A stretch of 8,004 nucleotides of DNA, from positions 1 through 8,004 of the forward strand of contig JAUWMJ010000117.1 of the NCBI GenBank assembly GCA_030613225.1, read 5' to 3'. A program made the position numbers and the translations under genes. Shown here one piece after another: positions 1 through 5,759 of this stretch. Origin of the DNA: Desulfobacterales bacterium (GTDB taxonomy: Bacteria; Desulfobacterota; Desulfobacteria; Desulfobacterales; JAUWMJ01). The first letter of the stretch is position 1; each line of letters starts with the position of its first letter. The notes below the pieces were generated by a model. It saw only the letters and a list, made by a program, of their open reading frames with translations, did no database searches and was not told where the DNA came from.

Positions 1-312
1 GATGTTGATGGTGAATACCTGAAAGCGAAAATAGAAGCAGACGTTTATTTTGAAAAACAAAAACTTCTCGCAGAAGCAATAAGGACAGAAGCAGTTGCCG
101 AAGCAAAGGGCATTCGGGAGATGAATGACGCAATGGCCGGACCAGGAGGAGAAGCGCTGGTAAAGCTTAAAATCGCAGAAGCGCTTCAAGGGAAAAAGAT
201 CATGCTGATACCTGTTTCCGAGGGCGGCATGAATCTTAAAACAACCGATATCAACCAGCTTATTAATACAATGGGAGTAAAAGCGCTTTCAACAAAGAAG
301 GATAAAAAGTAG
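1..312 (+). CDS. SPFH/band-7 domain protein, C-terminal fragment
   Basis: The frame is open from the window edge to a TAG stop and gives 103 residues; the start lies outside. The first ~40 residues are rich in Ala, Glu and Lys and read like the charged coiled-coil that follows the SPFH domain in stomatin/prohibitin/flotillin-like proteins. A Gly-rich turn (AGPGGEALVKLKIAEAL, about residues 45-61) follows, then a short tail (TTDINQLINTMG) and a Lys-rich end. Proteins of this family form large oligomeric rings at membranes and often act as scaffolds for proteases or for envelope homeostasis. An ATG at position 121 is internal and has no clear ribosome binding site, so it is not taken as the start. 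The family call comes from the tail pattern alone, because the SPFH domain is not in view. Another coiled-coil membrane-associated protein remains possible. Confidence 0.7.
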   Translation, partial: DVDGEYLKAKIEADVYFEKQKLLAEAIRTEAVAEAKGIREMNDAMAGPGGEALVKLKIAEALQGKKIMLIPVSEGGMNLKTTDINQLINTMGVKALSTKKDKK

Positions 313-693
313 AGTTTCCAGTTTTGTAGCCGTTCACGGCTTGAAACTTGTCGGAGCGAAGCGTAGATCCAGTCTTTAGCGGAAGGAAAGCGGGGAAATT
401 GGAAAGTAGAAATTCGTAAGAGATGAAACGAGTTTTCGAGTTGGATGGAAGCATTACCGATTTGTTAAAATGGTTCTCACCCATTAAATTGTTTATTTTT
501 GAGCGAAAACCTCGCAATCGGGTTTCGGGTGTCAGGTTTCAGGTGCCAGTAGTAAGAAACGAATTAGCTGACACCTGAACACTGAAACCAAATTTTAACC
601 AGTAACCAGCAACTTGGTGTATTATCAACGCATTGCTTTTGTCCAAAAAAATAGCATACTTCTTAACAAAATGTCGAGGTCTGCAATAAGAGC
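313..693. other. Intergenic gap with repeats, no gene seen
   Basis: This gap lies between the SPFH gene and the end of the bactofilin gene, which converge on it. It holds a weak inverted pair (TTTCCAGTTT near 316-325 and AAATTGGAAA near 396-405) that might act as a terminator but lacks a clean T run. It also holds the stronger inverted repeat at 521-589. No RNA gene or convincing reading frame was found; the frames present lack ribosome binding sites and run through repeats. Confidence 0.6.
521..589. repeat. Inverted repeat of GGTGTCAGGT family, copy 1
   Basis: The left arm (521-549) is built of short degenerate phrases (GGTTTCGGGTGTCAGGTTTC, then AGGTGCCAG). The right arm (568-589) is close to its reverse complement (CTGACACCTGAACACTGAAACC, split here only by mismatches). 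The loop contains CAGTAGTAAGAAACG. A second copy lies at 2265-2338 in the opposite orientation and shares both arm phrases and loop. This is seen directly; function is unknown. Confidence 0.8.
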
Positions 694-1092
694 TTATGGG
701 CTTTTTTCTTTTCGCAGGATTTTGGCCTGGCCATCAAAAAAGCAGCCTTTGGCAACCGTGATTTTGACCGCATTAATATCGCCTGTCATTCGGCCGTTCG
801 ACCTGAGTTCTACATAGTCTGCCGACTCAATATTGCCGTTGATTTCTCCTTCAATGACAACTCTTCGGGCAGTAACCGTACCTTCAATTCTTCCTGTTTT
901 TTCGACCCAAACCATCCGTCTGCAATGGATTTCTCCTTTGAAATAACCTGAAATGCGGAGGGTGTCTTCTCCTTTAATATTACCTGTAAAACGAGTATTT
1001 GATGCGATAACGGTTACTGCCGATCCTACCTCGTCCTCAAGCACTTTTTCATCTATTTTTATAAACTTACTTTTATTTTTTTTTAGAATCAT
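694..1092 (-). CDS. Bactofilin (polymer-forming cytoskeletal protein)
   Basis: The product has 132 residues. From about residue 25 to 120 it follows the bactofilin pattern: repeated short beta-strand rungs with regularly placed Gly and hydrophobic residues (VIASNTRFTGNIKGEDTLRI, then ISGYFKGEIHC, GRIEGTVTARRVVIEGEING, NGRMTGDINAVKITV). Such domains fold into a right-handed beta-helix and polymerise without nucleotide into cytoplasmic filaments, often membrane-attached, that organise cell shape, stalks or polar machinery. The short Lys-rich N-terminus (MILKKNKSKF) and the short basic tail are typical flexible ends. ATG at 1090-1092 has GGAG (complement of 1101-1104) eight bases upstream, which supports this start. 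The tandem-PilZ gene lies upstream on the same strand, 197 bases away across a repeat element, so co-transcription is uncertain. No M23 peptidase gene, a common bactofilin partner, is in view. Length is normal for a small bactofilin. Confidence 0.93.
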   Translation of the reverse strand: MILKKNKSKFIKIDEKVLEDEVGSAVTVIASNTRFTGNIKGEDTLRISGYFKGEIHCRRMVWVEKTGRIEGTVTARRVVIEGEINGNIESADYVELRSNGRMTGDINAVKITVAKGCFFDGQAKILRKEKSP

Positions 1093-1132
1093 CCTGTATT
1101 CTCCAGCATTCAGTTTTGCAATTTATAACCTG

Positions 1133-1293
1133 TTGATTATCTCGTAAAAAGTAACAAAACCACTTTTTACGAGCCGTTTTAAGTTTTAGGATTTAAGTTT
1201 TAAGGCTTTGTTAAAACAGATAATATCATTAACCTAAAACCTAAAACTTAACACCTAAAACCTGATGAATTCGACTTTTTACGAGAGCATCAA
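1133..1293. repeat. MITE-like element 1 with 20-bp TIR
   Basis: The left end (1133-1152) reads TTGATTATCTCGTAAAAAGT and the right end (1274-1293) is ACTTTTTACGAGAGCATCAA. They pair at both outer five bases and at the inner twelve. A second copy of the ACTTTTTACGAG phrase lies at 1162-1173, so a short hairpin can also form with the left end alone. Inside, degenerate TTTTAGGT-like phrases form a nested inverted repeat (about 1177-1204 with 1231-1262). The right terminus supplies the TGA stop of the PilZ gene (1290-1292). The flanking dinucleotides are TG and TT, so no TA duplication is visible here. The element is 161 bp long and encodes nothing. Confidence 0.75.
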
Positions 1294-1895
1294 TTTTTAA
1301 CCAGGCTTTTAAATCTCACGCCAAAGCCTTCCTGGGTGGACCGTACTACTTCGCCATTGACAATGGTGTTTTTATTTTTATTTGAAAATGGGATGGCCAG
1401 CATAAGTATCTGACCACGAGGGAAGGAATCCTTTGTTTGAATAAAAATTCCGGTTTTGCTTATATCTTTGATTAAACCAGTGTAGAAGCGGTTATTGATA
1501 GTGTAATTTATGTCTTTGGAAGATGTATTCCTTTGATGTTTTCTTGTAAATATTCCGTTTCTAAAGTCTTTGCGTTGCTCATCAAAGGTTCTCATCAATT
1601 TGGCGCCATAGCCGTAAAAATATCTGGAAGCATCATCGGATAGTTTGTCACACCGGATTACTTTAGCGCAGTAACATTCGTAAGCATCGAAATTGGAAGA
1701 ATAGGGGGAATTAATTATGCCGAGGTCAATTTCATTTCCCGGATGAAGCTTAAGATCCGCCTCGAAATACAAGCCGTCAATGCAGTAATTATACATTATT
1801 GCATCAAAGGTCCTGCCTGTTTTTAAATCCTTGCATTTAACAGGGGATTCGTATTCAAAGCGTGCATTATTTCTGTTTTCGAGATTGGAGCCCAA
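1290..1895 (-). CDS. Tandem PilZ-domain protein
   Basis: The product has 201 residues and two PilZ-like halves. The C-terminal half is canonical: R118-KHQ-R122 gives the RxxxR motif and D144-IS-K-T-G149 gives DxSxxG, the two signatures that bind cyclic di-GMP; VNGEVVR and GFGVRF follow as the usual closing strands. The N-terminal half repeats the plan with R8-NNA-R12 and N36-Y-C38-I-D-G41, where Cys replaces the usual Ser. It may therefore bind weakly or serve as a structural PilZN/YcgR-N-like partner. No signal peptide, membrane segment or output domain is seen, so it probably acts in the cytoplasm by docking on a partner. The start codon is TTG (complement of 1893-1895), chosen for the strong GGAGG six bases upstream; the first in-frame ATG (residue 34) would cut the first domain. 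The stop codon lies inside the right end of a repeat element. Confidence 0.88.
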   Translation of the reverse strand: MGSNLENRNNARFEYESPVKCKDLKTGRTFDAIMYNYCIDGLYFEADLKLHPGNEIDLGIINSPYSSNFDAYECYCAKVIRCDKLSDDASRYFYGYGAKLMRTFDEQRKDFRNGIFTRKHQRNTSSKDINYTINNRFYTGLIKDISKTGIFIQTKDSFPRGQILMLAIPFSNKNKNTIVNGEVVRSTQEGFGVRFKSLVKN

Positions 1896-1901
1896 TTTGT
1901 A

Positions 1902-1906
1902 CCTCC
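1902..1906 (-). promoter_or_regulatory. Strong RBS setting a TTG start (PilZ gene)
   Basis: The complement reads GGAGG, six bases before a TTG codon. No ATG or GTG lies in frame near it, so this site decides the start of the PilZ gene. Confidence 0.8.
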
Positions 1907-2062
1907 TTTTTATTTTGTATGGGAAGCAGCAAATTCATACAGGACCTAAAGAACTGCAAGCCGAAAACTTAAAGCCTGCCCGTACTGCACAACTTAATAT
2001 AAATTATCATAAAAAAGTCCAGATGTAAAGGCTTTGTAATCATAACACACAAAAAATGTAAT

Positions 2063-2130
2063 CGTTCATCGGTTCACTGTTCAGTGGTTCAAGGTTTTCA
2101 GAAAACCTGCCCGCTATCCGGCGGGCAGGT
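2063..2130. repeat. GGTTCA-phrase run followed by GC-rich hairpin
   Basis: Positions 2063-2095 carry GTTCA/GGTTCA phrases like those of the inverted repeat at 7480-7697, but the matching right arm is reduced to a short CTGAACTG after the hairpin. The hairpin has perfect 10-base arms, ACCTGCCCGC at 2105-2114 and GCGGGCAGGT at 2121-2130, with a six-base loop. A T-rich stretch follows, but no gene reads into it from the left, so a terminator role is doubtful. Confidence 0.6.
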
Positions 2131-2264
2131 CTGAACTGTTTATTTATTTGTTTTATTGCCAATTCTTCCAAAATGTTATATATACAGATCTCGTAAAATG
2201 ATAGGAAAATAGGTCTTTTTTTTGGACATTATCGGGCGTAGTGAAGCCTTTTCGGAGCATAGGT

Positions 2265-2338
2265 TTCAGGTGTCGGGTGTCAGGTTTCAAGCTGGCTCTC
2301 GCTTTTTTACTACTGACACCTGACACCCGACACCTGAA
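2265..2338. repeat. Inverted repeat of GGTGTCAGGT family, copy 2
   Basis: Two perfect 21-base arms (2265-2285 and 2318-2338) are made of the phrases TTCAGGTG, TCGGGTG and TCAGGT. The reverse complement of the loop (CAGTAGTAAAAAAGCGA) matches the loop of the copy at 521-589. Shorter flanking arms TTGGACA (2222-2228) and TGTCCAA (2351-2357) may mark a larger unit of about 136 bp. Confidence 0.85.
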
Positions 2339-2450
2339 GCTTGAGTGCAGTGTCCAATTATTATGCAATCCTGCGTCACATAAGGGATAGCCGCGATTTT
2401 TTAATGATTGATGACGAGGTCTGATATATAGCTAAAGTTTCCATACATTA

Positions 2451-2585
2451 TTGATGAATTCGTAAAAAGTCATTTTTCACCACTGAGATTGTAGAGAGCA
2501 CAGAGAATATTCTTTTTTATTAATTAGTTATCTCTGTGAGCTCTGTGTCCTCCGTGGTAAATTTAACTTTTTACGAGACCGTCAA
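2451..2585. mobile_element. MITE-like element 2, 135 bp, TA-flanked
   Basis: The left end TTGATGAATTCGTAAAAAGT (2451-2470) pairs with the right end ACTTTTTACGAGACCGTCAA (2566-2585), the same termini as the element at 1133-1293. TA lies directly outside both ends (2449-2450 and 2586-2587). The interior holds a different inverted pair, ACCACTGAG...CACAGAGA (2479-2506) with TCTCTGTG...TCCGTGGT (2531-2558), matching at 20 of 28 bases. It has no coding capacity. TA flanks fit non-autonomous elements moved by IS630/mariner-type transposases, but no such gene is in the window, so mobility is inference. Confidence 0.7.
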
Positions 2586-2587
2586 TA

Positions 2588-2722
2588 TTGATGGCGTAGT
2601 AAAAAGTCCCAATTCCGTCACTCCGGCGAAAGCCGGAGTCCAGAAGCTATTGAAATGACTGGATTCCGGCTTTAGCCGGAATGACGGAAAAGGTGTTTTC
2701 GGACTTTTTCCGTGTTTATCAA
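2588..2722. mobile_element. MITE-like element 3, 135 bp, TA-flanked
   Basis: The left end TTGATGGCGTAGTAAAAAGT (2588-2607) and right end ACTTTTTCCGTGTTTATCAA (2703-2722) align base for base with the 20-bp termini of the previous element. TA flanks it on both sides (2586-2587, 2723-2724), the first being shared with element 2. The inner arms (2613-2643 and 2659-2689) pair at 28 of 31 bases. Each also folds alone: CTCCGGC-GAAA-GCCGGAG at 2621-2638 and TTCCGGCT-TT-AGCCGGAA at 2664-2681. The TCATTCCGGC-type inner repeat is, from general knowledge, frequent in several bacterial lineages. The element ends 37 bases before the binding-protein start codon and so probably overlaps that gene's promoter or leader. 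Confidence 0.75.
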
Positions 2723-2759
2723 TATTAATTCCAATGTAAAATGATTTGGAGGTTGAAAG

Positions 2760-3956
2760 ATGTTAAAAGAGATAAAGGCTCGATTCAAATTCCTGTTAAT
2801 ACCGACAAGCCTTTGTTGCATAGCTATATTTTCTGCAGGCAGTGCATATGCAGAGGACGGAATAACTCAAAAAAGAATTATTATCGGCCAGTCCTGTGCA
2901 CTTAGAGGGCCTGCACAGGCTCTCGGTCAAGGTATGAGAGACGGTGCCTTGACTTATTTTAAACATATTAATGCTGAGGGTGGCATTAAAGGAAAGATAA
3001 TAAAGCTTATTACATTAGATGATGGTTATGAGCCGGAAGCCTGTGTTTCAAACACAAAGCAGCTTATCGAAAAAGACAGGGTTTTTTTACTGTTTGGATA
3101 TGTCGGTACACCTACTTCAAAAGCCATTTTCGACCTTATAAAAAAAACAAAGGTTCCATATTTTGCTCCATTCACAGGAGCCGAATTTTTAAGAGATCCT
3201 CTTACTTCCGGGATATTCAATATTCGTGCTTCCTATTACCAGGAAACCGAGGCGATGGTAGATACATTATTAATGAATAGCCTAAAGCGCATCTCGGTTT
3301 TTTATCAAGACGATTCATACGGTGAGGCCGGACTTAAAGGTGTTAAAATAGCTCTTCAAAAAAGAGGTATGAAGATATTAAGCAAGGCTTCATATGAAAG
3401 AAACACACTTGATGTGGAAAATGCAGTCAGTGAAATTGCAACCAGCAATACAGATGCTGTTATAATGATCGGTGCGTATAAACCCTGTGCCAAATTTATA
3501 CGTCTGATGCGAGATGGTACGAAGAGCAGGCCGATATTTCTCAACGTGTCCTTTGTAGGTGCTGATGCACTTGCAGAAACGCTGTCAAATAAGGGTCTGG
3601 GGGTTGTCGTAACACAGGTTGTGCCGTATCCTTTTGACAAAAGGATACCCGTTGTTGCCCAATATCATCAGATGACACAAAAATATATGACGGATTCGAA
3701 AATCAGCTTTATGGGTATGGAGGGTTTTATTGCAGCAAAGGCCCTTTGCAGAATTCTTGAAAAAATGAATAATTTTACTCGGGCTGAGTTTATACGGACT
3801 GCAGATTCAATGTATGAATATTTAGGCGGCTTTAAAGTACGCTTTACACCTAAAAATCACCAGGGCTCTGACCTGGTTCATCTTACCCAGATCGGACCGG
3901 GCGGTTTTATATCCAATATAGACAACCTTAGCCAGTTATATAAATACTGGGATTAG
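2760..3956 (+). CDS. Periplasmic substrate-binding protein, Peripla_BP_6 (LivJ-like)
   Basis: The product has 398 residues. Residues 1-31 form a Sec signal peptide: basic start (KEIKARFK), hydrophobic core, cleavage site AYA|ED. No lipobox is present although Cys19 and Cys20 lie in the core, so a soluble periplasmic protein is expected. The mature part matches the type-I periplasmic fold of branched-chain amino acid/amide binding proteins: IIIGQSCALRGPAQALGQGM near the start, INAEGGIKGK, the LDDGYEP segment, LFGYVGTPTSKA, VFYQDDSYGEAGLKG opening the second lobe, and a C-terminal GGFKVRFTPKNHQGSDLVHL. Length is normal. ATG at 2760 has GGAGG seven bases upstream. No LivH/M/F/G genes adjoin it. 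Either the permease is elsewhere, or the protein feeds a sensor, as related orphan proteins are often found to do. The ligand cannot be told from sequence; an amino acid or amide is most likely. Confidence 0.9.
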   Translation: MLKEIKARFKFLLIPTSLCCIAIFSAGSAYAEDGITQKRIIIGQSCALRGPAQALGQGMRDGALTYFKHINAEGGIKGKIIKLITLDDGYEPEACVSNTKQLIEKDRVFLLFGYVGTPTSKAIFDLIKKTKVPYFAPFTGAEFLRDPLTSGIFNIRASYYQETEAMVDTLLMNSLKRISVFYQDDSYGEAGLKGVKIALQKRGMKILSKASYERNTLDVENAVSEIATSNTDAVIMIGAYKPCAKFIRLMRDGTKSRPIFLNVSFVGADALAETLSNKGLGVVVTQVVPYPFDKRIPVVAQYHQMTQKYMTDSKISFMGMEGFIAAKALCRILEKMNNFTRAEFIRTADSMYEYLGGFKVRFTPKNHQGSDLVHLTQIGPGGFISNIDNLSQLYKYWD

Positions 3957-3969
3957 GATTATAAAGAAG

Positions 3970-4093
3970 AGTGACTAAAGTGAGCTAAAGTGCCTAAAGT
4001 TAAAATGTCGCTTCGCTCAATCTTTTTTAATAAAAAACAGATATAATTCCACAACTTTAGTCACTTTAGGCAATTTAGACACTTTAGTCACTT
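3970..4093. repeat. Inverted repeat of CTAAAGTG phrases between convergent genes
   Basis: The left arm (3970-4001) is a run of AGTGACTAAAGTG, AGCTAAAGTG and CCTAAAGTT. The right arm (4053-4093) is its approximate complement with one more phrase. A T6-AAT-A6 stretch sits in the loop (about 4023-4037). It starts 13 bases after the binding-protein stop codon and ends 51 bases past the glycerate kinase stop. A transcript from either side would fold here, so a terminator-like role is plausible but not shown. Confidence 0.75.
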
Positions 4094-4144
4094 GAATCGT
4101 TAACCCACAATTATATCATAGAAATTATGAAACAAAGCAGAGAA

Positions 4145-5488
4145 TTATACAACAAGAATAATCCGCAGATCCATTACATTCGTGTTGGTAGGGCCTGTGA
4201 TAAGCAGGTCCTCGAGCTGCTTGAAAAAATGGTATGAGTCATTATTTAACAGGAAATTCAGAGGGTTTAGACCCATACTTGCTGCTCGTTTAAAGGTGTT
4301 GTTGTCTGCTATTGCACCGGCGGCATCAGTGGGGCCGTCACCTCCGTCTGTTCCCCCGCTGAGAACGACAATATTTTCCCTTTCTGCAATATCTATTGCC
4401 GCAGCCAGAACAAACTCCTGGTTTCGTCCTCCAAGTCCGCTACCTGTAATATTTACAGTAGTTTCTCCACCGGAGAGTATGCAGGCCGGTGGCGGTATGG
4501 GGTTGCCGGTTTTCAGTATCTCTTTTGCTATTGCTGTGTGAACTTTAGCAACATCTCTTGTTTCGCCTTCTATCATGGAAGAAAGAACAAGAGTTTTATA
4601 GCCCATTTTTTTCGATTCATGCCTTGCAGCGTTTATTGCTTCCATATTACTTGCAATAATCAGATTATATGTATTTTTAAAAATTCTATCCGCTTCTTTT
4701 GGTGTTTCGGTGACTTTGCCTGAGGCTCCTTTTCTGATGTGCATTACAACGGCTTTGGGTATATTCTTTGTTATCTTGTATTTTTTAAAAATTTTTATGC
4801 TTTCTTCAAAGGTACTCGGATCAGGGACACTCGGCCCTGATGCAATTACGTCAAGGTCATCACCGACAACATCTGAAAGTATGAGAGAAACCATGCCGGC
4901 AGGATATGCCGCCCTGGCGAGTCTTCCTCCCTTTATTTTCGATATGTGCTTTCTGATTGTATTTATTTCGTGAATGGTGGCACCACAGGAAAGGAGAATC
5001 TTTATGGTATCCTGTTTGTCTTTTAATGTTATTCCTTCAGCCGGCAAGACAAGAAGGGCGGACCCACCTCCTGAAATAAGGCAAAGCACCAGGTCGTCTT
5101 TTTTTGCACCCTCAGCAAGATTTAAAATTTCATCGGCGCCCTGCATTCCATTTTTATCAGGCACAGGATGACCAGCCTCTATGAGCCTGATACAATTAAG
5201 ATTTGCAGTGTGACCATATTTTACATTGATGATTCCACGGGTAATATTTTCACCGAGGATACCTTCTATTGCCGCTGCCATGGGAGCAGTTGCCTTTCCA
5301 GCACCTGTTACAAAGATGTTCTTAATACCGGAAAGGTTATATTTTCTGTTTCCGATAAAAAGATTATCACCTTCGCGTTTGCAGGATCTTTTTATTGCAG
5401 AGCCGGGCTCCACAGCCTGCAAACCTTTGTGAAATATTTTGACGGCATTGCCGCGCATTTCTTCAATATCATTCAATGTGGTGTTCAT
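4145..5488 (-). CDS. gckA: Glycerate 2-kinase (GckA/TtuD, MOFRL family)
   Basis: The enzyme phosphorylates D-glycerate with ATP to 2-phosphoglycerate in the cytoplasm. The 447 residues cover the whole family. The N-terminal part has FVTGAGKATAPMA (59-71, with the conserved Lys65), the AGHPVPD segment (105-111), LISGGGSALL (137-146) and LSDVVGDDLDVIASGPSVPD (204-223). The C-terminal MOFRL part has LSGGETTV (338-345), GLGGRNQEF (351-359, Arg355), GGTDGGDGPTDAAGA (378-392), NNDSY (415-419) and the closing TGPTNTNVMDL (431-441). All key motifs are intact; EDL replaces the common GDL near the end. For the start, ATG at 5486-5488 has AAGGA only three bases upstream. The ATG at residue 11 is an alternative that would still keep the family's N-terminus. 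Pyruvate kinase lies upstream on the same strand, 271 bases away across a hairpin array. Its product joins glycolysis two steps before pyruvate. Confidence 0.93.
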   Translation of the reverse strand: MNTTLNDIEEMRGNAVKIFHKGLQAVEPGSAIKRSCKREGDNLFIGNRKYNLSGIKNIFVTGAGKATAPMAAAIEGILGENITRGIINVKYGHTANLNCIRLIEAGHPVPDKNGMQGADEILNLAEGAKKDDLVLCLISGGGSALLVLPAEGITLKDKQDTIKILLSCGATIHEINTIRKHISKIKGGRLARAAYPAGMVSLILSDVVGDDLDVIASGPSVPDPSTFEESIKIFKKYKITKNIPKAVVMHIRKGASGKVTETPKEADRIFKNTYNLIIASNMEAINAARHESKKMGYKTLVLSSMIEGETRDVAKVHTAIAKEILKTGNPIPPPACILSGGETTVNITGSGLGGRNQEFVLAAAIDIAERENIVVLSGGTDGGDGPTDAAGAIADNNTFKRAASMGLNPLNFLLNNDSYHFFKQLEDLLITGPTNTNVMDLRIILVV

Positions 5489-5550
5489 GGTTCCTTGCTC
5501 ACATCCTTAAATCTGGTTATGTATAATCTATTATGGAGCGTCATATGGTG

Positions 5551-5757
5551 ACTTGAGGAGCGGCCCTTCGGGCTTGAAGAGCGTCCCTGCGGGACTTGAT
5601 GAGCGGCATTTCCAGGCTTCGCCTCTGGCTACGCCGTGACAAGCGGCCTTGAGGAGCATCCGCCTGCGGCGGCTTTAAGGCCTAAAGCGTAGCGCTCCTC
5701 AAACATAGTGCTCCTCAAGCAAAGCGCTCCTTGAGCCACGAAGTGGCGCTCCTTGAA
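5551..5757. repeat. Modular array: GAGCG core plus variable triloop hairpins
   Basis: Four direct copies of CTTGAGGAGCG-like sequence (5552-5562, 5573-5583, 5595-5605, 5648-5658), the first three spaced 21-22 bases, are followed by four reverse-oriented copies (CGCTCCTCAA- or CGCTCCTTGA-like: 5693-5702, 5709-5718, 5725-5734, 5748-5757). Between them sit small hairpins with three-base loops: GCCC-TTC-GGGC (5563-5573), GTCCC-TGC-GGGAC (5583-5595), AGGC-TTC-GCCT (5614-5624), CCGCC-TGC-GGCGG (5660-5672), AGCG-TAG-CGCT (5686-5696) and GCCAC-GAA-GTGGC (5735-5747). It fills nearly all of the gap between pyruvate kinase and glycerate kinase and would be transcribed if they share an mRNA. Function is unknown. 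Confidence 0.8.
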
Positions 5758-5759
5758 GG

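Larger units (their letters stand above)
1896..2759. other. 864-base gap between divergent genes, filled with repeats
   Basis: The gap separates the PilZ gene (leftward) from the binding-protein gene (rightward). From left to right it holds about 160 bases without recognisable structure (presumably the PilZ promoter, though no convincing -35/-10 pair was seen), a GGTTCA-phrase run with a GC-rich hairpin (2063-2130), an inverted repeat of the GGTGTCAGGT family (2265-2338), and two abutting MITE-like elements (2451-2585, 2588-2722). The only sizeable open frame, about 70 codons on the minus strand, runs through the repeats and is not considered a gene. Confidence 0.65.

Noticed and set aside
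263..517. 84-codon minus-strand frame
   Set aside because: It overlaps the end of the SPFH gene and low-information intergenic sequence, with no domain or ribosome binding site seen.
2105..2150. Rho-independent terminator from the GC-rich hairpin and T-rich tail
   Set aside because: No gene on the plus strand reads into it, and the tail is interrupted by other bases. It is better described as a repeat.
2188..2198. ATCTCGTAAAA as a fourth copy of the MITE terminus
   Set aside because: It lacks the outer TTGAT and the final AGT, and no matching right end was found within 300 bases. At most it is a relic.
2153..2368. 71-codon minus-strand frame
   Set aside because: It runs straight through an inverted repeat, has no recognisable domain and no convincing ribosome binding site.
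4182..4973. Long plus-strand frames opposite glycerate kinase
   Set aside because: They are antisense to a fully conserved enzyme and carry no family motifs.
5551..5757. CRISPR-like array
   Set aside because: Core repeats are only about 10 bases, flip orientation, and the segments between them are hairpins, not unique spacers. No cas genes are present.
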